5,853 nt of DNA from the NCBI GenBank assembly GCA_937907325.1, contig CALERO010000106.1, positions 1-5,853 of the forward strand, written 5' to 3'. Position numbers and translations under genes: made by a program. Below, in pieces: positions 1 to 5,853 of the stretch; position 1 is the stretch's first letter, and each line of letters starts with the position of its first letter. The notes beneath the pieces were generated by a model that saw nothing but the letters and a program-made list of their open reading frames with translations, ran no database searches and had not been told where the DNA came from. Source of the DNA: UBA4716 sp002438865 (GTDB lineage Bacteria; Bacillota; Clostridia; UBA1381).

Positions 1-1431
1 TCCTTTTTCGCTTTTAACGGATATTCCACCGTGTTGCTGCTGTACTATCTTTTCCGCGTAGCTCAAGCCTATTCCGCCGCATTTAGAACGCTTTTTAGTC
101 GAATAAAACGGTTTAAAAATCTTTTTAATATCTTTTTTGTCAATTCCGCAGCCGTTATCGGTAATTTCAATCACAATAAGGTTATATTCGCTGAACGAGG
201 ATACGTCTATAAAGCATTTTTCCCTTTCCGAGCAAGCCTCAACGGCATTCATAAACAGGTTTACAAACACCTCCGTAATATGCTCCTTATCGCCTGCAAT
301 AATGTCATTTGCCGTGTTGTATTGTTTTGTAACGACTATGTTTTCACCGATAGTGGTTTTGTGCAATGCTTCTTCTATACAGCCGTACAGCGAAAACGGG
401 CTGAAATCGACCTCCACGTCACGCAGAAGATCAAGAACTTTTGAAATACCCTCCACCGATTCACCACACAGTCCGCCTATCTGATTATATATTTCGGCGG
501 CTTTTGCGGTGTTGTCCTCTTTCAGATATTCACCGCCCATATATGTAAGCTTTTCTATTCCGACAAACGAATTTTTATAAATATGCAAAAGCATTCTGAA
601 ATTTTTGTCAACCGCCTTGCTGAGACGTGCCGATTCTTTTTTGCTTACAATTGTGAGGTTGTTAAACGGCTTGTACCTCAGATTTATCAGTATAATTACC
701 GCCATTACCACAAGAATAATCATCGCCGAAAATGAATATGACGGCAATTCGCTCGGCTTGTCCGGGAATTTTATCAGTCCCGAAATCGACACAAGGTTTT
801 TAAAGAACACGCCCTGTATAAAGTATATGTAAACATATGCGTCCATACTGCACAGCAAGCCCATAAACAAAAGGGTCTGCTCACGGTTTTTGCGTATTTT
901 GGTACGTATCGCATAAACTGCCATAACCGCAAAGGGGAGCATCATATACAATATAATAATTATATGCCCGAATTCCCCCAAAAATACCGTAATGTTTTCC
1001 TTGAACGCCGGGCCGAGCAGCGTTTCGGGGCTGTTTAAGTAAATATACAGCTTCCACGAAAAGCTCGGGGCGTTACAATATACGAAAAACAAAATGGGAA
1101 TTACCATAAGCGCAGATAAGTACCACTTTATCTCGGAAAACATTCGTATAAAAATAATGTTCGACGCCATAAACAATCCTATGCCGATATTAAACAGCCA
1201 TATTACCAAGTCAAACGGACATTTCAGCTTTACCATAAACTTATAAAACCGATAGTCAATATCAAAACCTACCGTATAAAACGAAGTTTTTGATATGTAC
1301 AATACCGCCGTAATCATAATCAGCGCCACACTTATATAATAAAATGACAGAGCGACGTTTATTTTGTTTTTATTGTTAAACATCAGAAAAGTTATAGTCA
1401 TCAGCATAATAAACATAGCAGAAAAAAGCAT
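1..1431 (-). CDS. Sensor histidine kinase with seven-helix membrane input region (C-terminus cut by window edge)
   Basis: Membrane sensor kinase that should autophosphorylate and pass phosphate to a response regulator. The 477 visible codons run in one open frame. Seven hydrophobic helices lie near residues 1-18, 25-46, 75-95, 103-119, 148-175, 187-210 and 234-251. Basic residues cluster in the loops at 19-24, 96-102 and 176-184, giving an N-out, C-in topology with three outside loops of roughly 25-30 residues. The phosphoacceptor is probably His283 in HIYKN, an H-x-x-K-N pattern instead of HELRNP. An HATPase_c domain follows: N box NLFMNAVEA (Asn395), G1 DNGCGI (425-430), F box IFKPFYSTK (438-446) and G2 CGGIGL (451-456). 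Only about 10-20 C-terminal residues should be missing. ATG 1431 is chosen because GGGGAGG precedes it by 11 nt and an in-frame stop lies upstream at 1498-1500. It follows the MalG-type permease by 58 nt. The kinase call is firm; the signal and partner are unknown. Confidence 0.93.
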   Translation of the reverse strand, partial: MLFSAMFIMLMTITFLMFNNKNKINVALSFYYISVALIMITAVLYISKTSFYTVGFDIDYRFYKFMVKLKCPFDLVIWLFNIGIGLFMASNIIFIRMFSEIKWYLSALMVIPILFFVYCNAPSFSWKLYIYLNSPETLLGPAFKENITVFLGEFGHIIIILYMMLPFAVMAVYAIRTKIRKNREQTLLFMGLLCSMDAYVYIYFIQGVFFKNLVSISGLIKFPDKPSELPSYSFSAMIILVVMAVIILINLRYKPFNNLTIVSKKESARLSKAVDKNFRMLLHIYKNSFVGIEKLTYMGGEYLKEDNTAKAAEIYNQIGGLCGESVEGISKVLDLLRDVEVDFSPFSLYGCIEEALHKTTIGENIVVTKQYNTANDIIAGDKEHITEVFVNLFMNAVEACSEREKCFIDVSSFSEYNLIVIEITDNGCGIDKKDIKKIFKPFYSTKKRSKCGGIGLSYAEKIVQQQHGGISVKSEKG

Positions 1432-1456
1432 ATCAAATCGTACCTCCCCATATACA

Positions 1457-1485
1457 ATTTTATCATCCGACGCACTGACTGTCAA
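1457..1485 (-). promoter_or_regulatory. Candidate sigma-A promoter for the histidine kinase gene, inside the operon
   Basis: Reading the minus strand, a perfect -35 TTGACA (1485-1480) is separated by 17 nt from TAAAAT (1462-1457), one mismatch from the -10 consensus. It is preceded by TGA, which gives an extended -10 (TGATAAAAT). Transcription would begin near 1450, just ahead of the GGGGAGG ribosome binding site at 1449-1443, so the leader would be only about 20 nt. The -35 starts 5 nt after the permease stop codon. Motif match is seen directly; activity is inferred. Confidence 0.6.
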
Positions 1486-1489
1486 CAGG

Positions 1490-2335
1490 CTATCCCTTTA
1501 TACTTCCCGAGAGAATACTGTCGGTAAAGAAATTGTTAAGCACAGCATAAATAATGAACATGGGAAGCATCGCAATTGTGGTTCCCGCAAGCATAAGGTC
1601 CCACGAAACCGCACCCTCTCCGGAATTTTTCAGCATCATAACGCCGACTATCAGGGTTTGCTGTTTCGGATTTGATATTGTAAACAGAGTCGGCATTATG
1701 TAGGAATTCCATGAGCTTTGAAAGCTCAGTATAAAAATCATCGCCATAACAGGTGTCAAAAGCGGAAGAAGAATACGGAAAAACACTCCCGTAAACGTAC
1801 AGCCGTCAATAATTGCCGCCTCGTCCACATCTTTCGGAATTGTATTTATAAAGCTTCTGACAAGATACATATTCACGGCAGGCATTCCGAAGCAGTTCAT
1901 CACTACCAGTCCCAACAGAGATTTGTTAAGTCCGAATACCTTTAAAACATCAAAGGTCGGGTAAATGGTTATTCCTCCCAGATTGATAAACATAAGTGCC
2001 GAAAACATAACAAAAACAGCTTTTTTTAACTTAAATCTTCCCCGTGCGAAAACGTATCCGCTTACTGCCGAAGCCACCAGTGCCGCAATTACCGAAAGTC
2101 CCGTAAACCATATGCTGTTCCAAAGCATACGGGGAATATTCATAAACTCCGAGTTCCATGCATTTTGATAATTTTTAAAAGTAAAACTTTTCGGTAATAT
2201 ACTTTCCGGGATAGCCATAATTTCCGTGTTGCTTTTAAACGAAGATAATATTACATAAATTATCGGAAACACGGCCCATATAAATACCGCAAACAAAAAT
2301 GTATACATTGCGGCATTAAGGATTTTCTGTTTCAT
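1490..2335 (-). CDS. Carbohydrate ABC transporter permease, MalG type (CUT1 family)
   Basis: Inner half of the membrane channel of a binding-protein-dependent sugar importer, pairing with the MalF-type permease encoded just before it. The protein is 281 residues with six predicted helices (about 8-30, 70-95, 105-125, 139-158, 188-207, 248-268). The cytoplasmic EAA loop that docks on the ATPase is clear at 172-196: EAAIIDG followed by I188 and LP at 190-191. The conserved C-terminal half carries SWNSYIMPT and WDLMLAG. The frame is open upstream to 2407, but ATG 2335 is preferred: GAGGG lies 5 nt before it, the longer version would overlap the previous gene, and this length matches the paralogue at 4883-5737, with which it aligns without gaps at about 49% identity (hand count). 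It starts 13 nt after the MalF-type gene ends, so the two are surely co-transcribed. Substrate is not deducible. Confidence 0.95.
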   Translation of the reverse strand: MKQKILNAAMYTFLFAVFIWAVFPIIYVILSSFKSNTEIMAIPESILPKSFTFKNYQNAWNSEFMNIPRMLWNSIWFTGLSVIAALVASAVSGYVFARGRFKLKKAVFVMFSALMFINLGGITIYPTFDVLKVFGLNKSLLGLVVMNCFGMPAVNMYLVRSFINTIPKDVDEAAIIDGCTFTGVFFRILLPLLTPVMAMIFILSFQSSWNSYIMPTLFTISNPKQQTLIVGVMMLKNSGEGAVSWDLMLAGTTIAMLPMFIIYAVLNNFFTDSILSGSIKG

Positions 2336-2348
2336 TTCTGCCCTCTTT

Positions 2349-3287
2349 TCAGTATAACTGTGAATATTTTCCGCTTGATTTAAGAAAAACGAATGCAATA
2401 AGAGCATATATAAGCGAATTTATTATACCCACAGCACAGCCGTAGCCCACGTTTACAATGTTGCCGGAAAAAGCCGGCATAAATGTGTTTATAAGATATG
2501 CCGCCACGGTGTATGTACTGCCGCCGGGTACTCCGTTTGTCAGCGCAATTACAAAATCTCCCGTTTGCAGTGTGTTGGTTATTGTAATTAAAATAATTGT
2601 CCGCACAACAGGTGCGGCAACGGGCACGGTGATGTGCAGAAGCCTTTGCTTGGCGTCTGCACCGTCCATTTGTGCCGCTTCATACAATTCTTTCGGAACG
2701 TTTTCAAGTGCGGTACAAAAGCACAGCATACTCATTCCGAAGGTATTCCATATCGAGCTTGTTATAAGAACAAACATTGCTCCTGTTGATGTTTCAAACC
2801 AGTTTATATTTTCGGTTATCAGATGAAGCTTTTTTAATATTATATTTGCAACTCCGAAATATTGAAAAATATTCGAGAATATCACGCCGACAACCGCCAC
2901 ACTGATTATATTCGGCAAAAGATATGCCGAGCGGAAAATGCCCGTTCCTCTCATTTTTTTGCTCAGTATAACGCTGAGGGTAAATGTCAGAAGAATTTCA
3001 AGCGGTATCTTTATTGCCGCAAACTCAAACGTCGTAAGCCATGAGTGCCAGTATGCCCGGTCATGGAAAACCTTAATGAAATTCTCTGCGCCGACAAAAC
3101 GTGTATGCTGAGGAATCATATCATAGAAATATTGGGATTTTTGCACCGACCACAGAATGGGCCATATTGTAAAAACCAAAAATCCTATAAGCTGTATTCC
3201 GATAAGCAGATAGCACTGTGCCGCCTCCGACAGGGATTTTCCGTTTGCAGGCTTTGTTGTGCTTGTTGTTATGCTTAATCCGCTCAT
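2349..3287 (-). CDS. Carbohydrate ABC transporter permease, MalF type (CUT1 family)
   Basis: First permease subunit of the sugar importer, forming a heterodimeric channel with the MalG-type protein downstream. It has 312 residues, normal for the short Gram-positive MalF/UgpA/LacF-like group that lacks the large periplasmic domain of E. coli MalF. Six helices are predicted near 25-48, 86-108, 119-145, 168-192, 222-240 and 281-303. The EAA loop contacting the ATPase lies at 203-226 (EAAQMDGA, then I219, VP 221-222). The motif GYGCAVG at 281-287 recurs in the partial permease at the right edge. Start ATG 3287 has an AAGGAG ribosome binding site 8 nt upstream. The gene begins 30 nt after the binding-protein gene and ends 13 nt before the second permease. 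The first 20 residues are polar, Thr/Ser-rich and unremarkable. Family assignment is firm; substrate is unknown. Confidence 0.95.
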   Translation of the reverse strand: MSGLSITTSTTKPANGKSLSEAAQCYLLIGIQLIGFLVFTIWPILWSVQKSQYFYDMIPQHTRFVGAENFIKVFHDRAYWHSWLTTFEFAAIKIPLEILLTFTLSVILSKKMRGTGIFRSAYLLPNIISVAVVGVIFSNIFQYFGVANIILKKLHLITENINWFETSTGAMFVLITSSIWNTFGMSMLCFCTALENVPKELYEAAQMDGADAKQRLLHITVPVAAPVVRTIILITITNTLQTGDFVIALTNGVPGGSTYTVAAYLINTFMPAFSGNIVNVGYGCAVGIINSLIYALIAFVFLKSSGKYSQLY

Positions 3288-3317
3288 CCGAACAGCTCCT
3301 TCCCGATAGTGTAAAAA

Positions 3318-4691
3318 CTATTGCAGTCTTGTATCAAAATTCAAATTAATATCCCGGCTGTAATCATAATCCGGGTGCGTGTCGATATATAACTGTATAC
3401 CGTCATTGTTGTCATTTTCACATTCCTTGACCGCCTCGTCTATTTTGTCGGTCGGTATTTTTTCCGTCCATATTTCATCTGTCCATAGCGACACTATGCT
3501 CTTTTTCCCGATTACCTCTGTTTTTGCCCATTCCCGCTGAGTATATGAGGTGTTCACAAACTCGGCAAAGGTTTTCCAGTTTGCCATTTTTGCAGGAAGT
3601 TCTATGTCTTTTACAATGTTAAAATCATACGGTATTGTTTTTCCCGATTTGTATGCCTCCCGAAGCATTTCATTATCTGTCATAAATCTGTATACCGTCA
3701 TAATTTGGTCATCGGAAAGCCTGTTTTTTAAATTTGAATGTATGTAATACGAACCTCCGATATGGCTGAAAGCTTTATGTCTTTCGCTTTGCTCAAGTCT
3801 CGGAAGCGGTGCGACTCCCCAGTCGCATATTGCCATAAACTGCTCTGTAAGCACGGCGTAGTCGTAGCTTCCGGCAAATTTCATACCTATTTTTCCCATA
3901 GAAAACTTTGCACGTGCGGGGTCGTTATCTATCCCCTCGGCACCCGGAAAACATGAGCCGTCCTCTTTAATGCCCACATATATCTTCATTATATCGGCTA
4001 TTTCACCGAATTCATACCGTCCCGTTGCGGGATTGTATCCGTTTATAAATCCGGAGCTTACCGATGCGACATTATTAATGTCCGAGCCGTACCAGCCGTC
4101 CCACTTTGCAGGGAAAATGATTCCGTACTCCTGCTTATCGGGATTGGTAAGTTTTTTTGCGTCCTCTCTGAGTTCCTCGAGCGTTTCCGGCGGCTTTGCT
4201 TCGCCGTTTGCGTCAACAATTCCGGCTTTTTTAAACATGTCCTTGTTGTATAATAATCCGTATGTAGTTTTGCTGTAAGGAACGGTATATATTTTGTTTT
4301 TATAGCTGTATACGGAATATTTCAGATCATATTCCGCAATGTATTCATTTCCTCCCTCTATATCGTTAAGCGGCAGGATATAATTGTTTGCCGCCAGCCA
4401 TTCCAACGGTCCACCTCCGAAAAACATATCGGAAGCCTGGTTTGTTACAAGCGCAACCTCAAGAATATTGCTGATGTCGGGTTTTACAACATATTCTATT
4501 TTTACGCCTATGTCTTTGCCGGTCGTTTTATTAAATTTGCTTATGCGATCCGACATAAACTCCTTGCTGTGGGAATCGCCGGACCATATTGTTACCGTCT
4601 GAATTTCTCCGTCCGAAGTCATTCGTCCGCAGGAGGTACAGCAGAAAACGACTGCCGCAAAAAATATCCAAAAAAGCTTTCCCGGTTTCAT
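3318..4691 (-). CDS. Extracellular solute-binding lipoprotein, family 1 (sugar ABC importer)
   Basis: Lipid-anchored receptor that captures a carbohydrate outside the cell and delivers it to the two permeases encoded next. The mature-length protein is 457 residues. It starts with a short signal peptide (KPGK, then a hydrophobic run 6-18) and a probable lipidated Cys21 in the sequence CTSC, where the -3 residue is Cys instead of the usual Leu/Val. Family-1 hallmarks follow: a first strand VTIWSGD (33-39), the segment YTVPYS then GLLYNKDMFKKAGI (135-158), and GKIGMKFAGSYDYAV (266-280), as in SBP_bac_1 proteins. The frame also opens at 4709, but ATG 4691 is taken as the start: AGGAG (4704-4700) sits 8 nt before it, inside the longer version. 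It is the first gene of the importer unit, behind a candidate promoter. Ligand cannot be read from sequence; a mono- or oligosaccharide is likely by family. Confidence 0.94.
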   Translation of the reverse strand: MKPGKLFWIFFAAVVFCCTSCGRMTSDGEIQTVTIWSGDSHSKEFMSDRISKFNKTTGKDIGVKIEYVVKPDISNILEVALVTNQASDMFFGGGPLEWLAANNYILPLNDIEGGNEYIAEYDLKYSVYSYKNKIYTVPYSKTTYGLLYNKDMFKKAGIVDANGEAKPPETLEELREDAKKLTNPDKQEYGIIFPAKWDGWYGSDINNVASVSSGFINGYNPATGRYEFGEIADIMKIYVGIKEDGSCFPGAEGIDNDPARAKFSMGKIGMKFAGSYDYAVLTEQFMAICDWGVAPLPRLEQSERHKAFSHIGGSYYIHSNLKNRLSDDQIMTVYRFMTDNEMLREAYKSGKTIPYDFNIVKDIELPAKMANWKTFAEFVNTSYTQREWAKTEVIGKKSIVSLWTDEIWTEKIPTDKIDEAVKECENDNNDGIQLYIDTHPDYDYSRDINLNFDTRLQ

Positions 4692-4699
4692 ACAATTGA

Positions 4700-4704
4700 C
4701 TCCT
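4700..4704 (-). promoter_or_regulatory. Ribosome binding site fixing the start of the solute-binding protein
   Basis: AGGAG on the minus strand, 8 nt before ATG 4691. It lies inside the alternative longer reading from ATG 4709, for which I see no comparable site, so it decides the start codon. Confidence 0.8.
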
Positions 4705-4717
4705 ATCATAATTATAC

Positions 4718-4745
4718 ATTATATATTTTATAATACTTTGCTCAA
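4718..4745 (-). promoter_or_regulatory. Candidate sigma-A promoter of the solute-binding protein/permease operon
   Basis: On the minus strand TTGAGC (4745-4740) and a perfect TATAAT (4723-4718) are 16 nt apart. Transcription would start near 4711, giving a leader of about 20 nt that contains the AGGAG site. The surrounding sequence is so AT-rich that other -10-like hexamers exist (TATAAA at 4732-4727, TATAAT at 4716-4711), so the exact pair is uncertain. The weak -35 would fit a promoter that needs an activator. Confidence 0.5.
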
Positions 4746-4775
4746 ATATTCAAGTTTATGTTTTGTTAACATTTT

Positions 4776-4821
4776 TGCAAATAAAAATCTGCAAATAAAA
4801 ACCAAAAATTTTTTATTTGCA
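4776..4821. repeat. Three copies of the 12-mer TGCAAATAAAAA (two direct, one inverted)
   Basis: Exact copies lie at 4776-4787 and 4790-4801 on the plus strand (period 14 bp) and at 4810-4821 on the minus strand. Copies two and three form most of the inverted repeat described as a terminator; copy one is extra and is not needed for the hairpin. The cluster sits about 30 bp upstream of the -35 of the binding-protein promoter, a usual place for activator sites. The repeats are seen directly; regulator binding is only a possibility. Confidence 0.6.
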
Positions 4822-4826
4822 GATTT
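4779..4826 (-). terminator. Probable rho-independent terminator of the upstream permease unit
   Basis: Arms 4785-4800 and 4811-4826 are perfect 16-bp inverted repeats with a 10-nt loop. Read on the minus strand, the 3' arm runs into a T-rich tract (TTTTTATTT, 4787-4779), as expected for a terminator; on the plus strand no T tract follows. It begins 56 nt past the permease stop codon. The stem has only three G/C pairs, so termination strength is doubtful and the palindrome could also be an operator. Confidence 0.55.
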
Positions 4827-4882
4827 CCTGTTTATAAGATTTTATCTATATATAAACGGCAGAGGGGTTCGCCATTTATAAC

Positions 4883-5737
4883 TTAACCTTTTACCGCACC
4901 TGCGGCAAGTCCCGATACAAAGTATTTGTTTCCGCATATGTATGCTATAAGTACCGGGATAAGCGCTATTACAGAACCTGCAAGCATTAAATCCCACTGG
5001 GTTGCCGCTCCGGCACTGTTCTTTAACGCCATAAGTCCGACTATAAGCGTTCTCTGCTTAGGTCTTGTTAATGTGAATACTGTCGGCATCAGATAATCAT
5101 TCCATGAACCGTTGAATGCCAGCACTCCTATCGTTGCAAGTATCGGCACGATAAGCGGAAGCATTATCGTGAAGAATATTCTCGGGAACGACGCTCCGTC
5201 TATCTTTGCCGCCTCATTTAATTCAGTCGGCAGTGTGTCGACATATCCTTTTATAAGGTATATATTCATAGTCGGTACATAGAACATATTGATTAATACC
5301 AACGTAGGCAGTGACTGCGGTATATGCAGAAAGTTGATTACATCAAACGTTGCATATATTCCTATTCCGCCCATCTTTATGAACATCAGTGCCGTAAAGC
5401 AGGCGAATATCACTTTCTTTAACGGGAAACGTCCTCTTGCAAATACATATCCCGCCATTGATGAAATTACCAGATTGACAAATACAATTGCCAATGTATA
5501 ATACAAGCTGTTCCATATAAGATATTTTACCTGAAACTGCGGTGAGTTCCATGCTCTTACGTAGTTGTTAAACGACATATTGCTCGTTATAAGCTTTTCC
5601 GGATATGCGAGTATATCGGTGTTCGTCTTAAATGACGAAAGCGTGATATAGAATATCGGAAATATTGTTACCACAAATACGAATATCAGTATCAGATAGA
5701 AAAGGACGTTTACCCATTTTTTGTTTTTGCTTACCAT
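4883..5737 (-). CDS. Carbohydrate ABC transporter permease, MalG type (upstream unit)
   Basis: Second channel subunit of a different sugar importer, whose MalF-type partner ends at 5753. It has 284 residues with six predicted helices (about 9-34, 73-98, 106-126, 140-163, 192-210, 248-270). The EAA loop is at 175-199 (EAAKIDGASF, then LP 193-194). YVFARGR (97-103), SWNDYLMPT and WDLMLAG are shared with the MalG-type protein at 1490-2335; the two align end to end with an offset of three residues and about 49% identity (hand count). ATG 5737 is preceded by GGGGGAAAGAGAA, a weaker ribosome binding site than those of the neighbours. The 15-nt gap to the previous gene implies co-transcription. It is the last gene of its unit, as a probable terminator and a new promoter follow. 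No binding protein for this importer is visible; it would be expected to the right of the window. Substrate is unknown. Confidence 0.95.
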   Translation of the reverse strand: MVSKNKKWVNVLFYLILIFVFVVTIFPIFYITLSSFKTNTDILAYPEKLITSNMSFNNYVRAWNSPQFQVKYLIWNSLYYTLAIVFVNLVISSMAGYVFARGRFPLKKVIFACFTALMFIKMGGIGIYATFDVINFLHIPQSLPTLVLINMFYVPTMNIYLIKGYVDTLPTELNEAAKIDGASFPRIFFTIMLPLIVPILATIGVLAFNGSWNDYLMPTVFTLTRPKQRTLIVGLMALKNSAGAATQWDLMLAGSVIALIPVLIAYICGNKYFVSGLAAGAVKG

Positions 5738-5752
5738 TTCTCTCTTTCCCCC

Positions 5753-5853
5753 TTATGCTACCTGATCCATTTTCTTGTTTACTCTGTTCTGTATAAGCGC
5801 TATACAGATAAACAAGATTGATGTTATAAGTCCCATTGCACAGCCGTAACCGA
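5753..5853 (-). CDS. Carbohydrate ABC transporter permease, MalF type, C-terminal fragment
   Basis: Only the last 33 codons are inside the window, ending in TAA (5755-5753); the rest lies beyond the right edge. The visible part contains GYGCAMG, a final hydrophobic helix (LITSILFICIALI) and a polar tail ending NKKMDQVA. The same layout, with GYGCAVG before the last helix, ends the MalF-type permease at 2349-3287. It stands 15 nt before the MalG-type gene, the standard order for CUT1 importers. This is a truncation by the window, not a broken gene. Assignment rests on the short match plus the context. Confidence 0.85.
   Translation of the reverse strand, partial: GYGCAMGLITSILFICIALIQNRVNKKMDQVA

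Larger units (their letters stand above)
4692..4882. other. Intergenic region between the two transporter units
   Basis: This 191-bp, very AT-rich gap is the only sizeable non-coding stretch. From right to left on the minus strand it holds the 3' untranslated end of the upstream permease gene, a perfect 16-bp inverted repeat (probable terminator), three copies of a 12-mer, and the promoter and ribosome binding site of the binding-protein gene. I see no RNA gene or riboswitch fold in it. Confidence 0.8.

Noticed and set aside
31..832. Plus-strand open frames opposite the kinase gene
   Set aside because: They are antisense to a kinase frame with all expected ATPase boxes, have no good ribosome binding sites and their translations resemble no family.
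1432..1489. Terminator between the MalG-type permease and the kinase
   Set aside because: No inverted repeat followed by a T tract is present, so read-through from the importer into the kinase is likely.
2336..2407. Longer N-terminus for the MalG-type permease starting at 2407
   Set aside because: It would overlap the preceding permease gene by 59 bp; ATG 2335 has a GAGGG site and gives the family's usual length, matching the paralogue.
4692..4709. Longer N-terminus for the binding protein starting at 4709
   Set aside because: The only good ribosome binding site (AGGAG) lies inside the extension and serves ATG 4691, which also gives a normal signal peptide start.
4776..4821. CRISPR-like repeats
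   Set aside because: The units are 12 bp with 2-bp and 8-bp gaps and one copy is inverted; there are no spacers.
4696..4881. Small plus-strand open frame of 61 codons filling the intergenic gap
   Set aside because: TTG start, no ribosome binding site, composition dictated by AT-richness, and it runs through the inverted repeat and promoter.
4827..4882. A second terminator or riboswitch just after the permease stop codon
   Set aside because: Only short arms can pair (GGC/GCC and TTTATA/TATAAA), with no T tract after a stable stem.

Overview
All recognisable genes lie on the minus strand and read right to left. They are parts of two consecutive carbohydrate ABC-importer transcription units of the MalFG/CUT1 type, with a sensor histidine kinase at the end of the second. 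The moderately AT-rich composition, strong AGGAGG-like ribosome binding sites, an SBP lipoprotein followed by two permeases, and no dedicated ATPase gene all suggest a Gram-positive, probably gut-type Clostridia member (Bacillota). The genus cannot be told from the window.

Layout in transcription order: (1) 5853-5753, the C-terminal end of a MalF-type permease cut by the right edge; (2) 5737-4883, a complete MalG-type permease ending that upstream unit; (3) a 191-bp intergenic region (4882-4692) with a perfect 16-bp inverted repeat that probably terminates the upstream unit, a thrice-repeated 12-mer TGCAAATAAAAA, and a sigma-A-like promoter; (4) 4691-3318, the solute-binding lipoprotein; (5) 3287-2349, a MalF-type permease; (6) 2335-1490, a MalG-type permease; (7) 1431 to beyond position 1, a sensor histidine kinase with seven predicted membrane helices, missing only its last residues at the left edge.

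Genes 4-6 would form the binding protein and membrane channel of one importer. Its ATPase must come from elsewhere in the genome, as is usual for CUT1 importers of Gram-positives that share an MsmK/UgpC-type ATPase. The kinase sits 58 bp after the second permease and has its own good candidate promoter (TTGACA-N17-TAAAAT with extended -10), so it can be made with or without the transporter. Its response regulator is presumably just off the left edge. The two MalG paralogues align without gaps at about 49% identity (hand count), so the two units are related but not recent copies. The transported sugar cannot be identified: there is no glycosidase or other catabolic gene in view.

Most of the window is ordinary sugar-transport DNA. 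The parts worth a second look are the unusual kinase (7TM input region, HIYKN phosphoacceptor motif) tied to a sugar importer, its private promoter, and the repeat cluster upstream of the importer.
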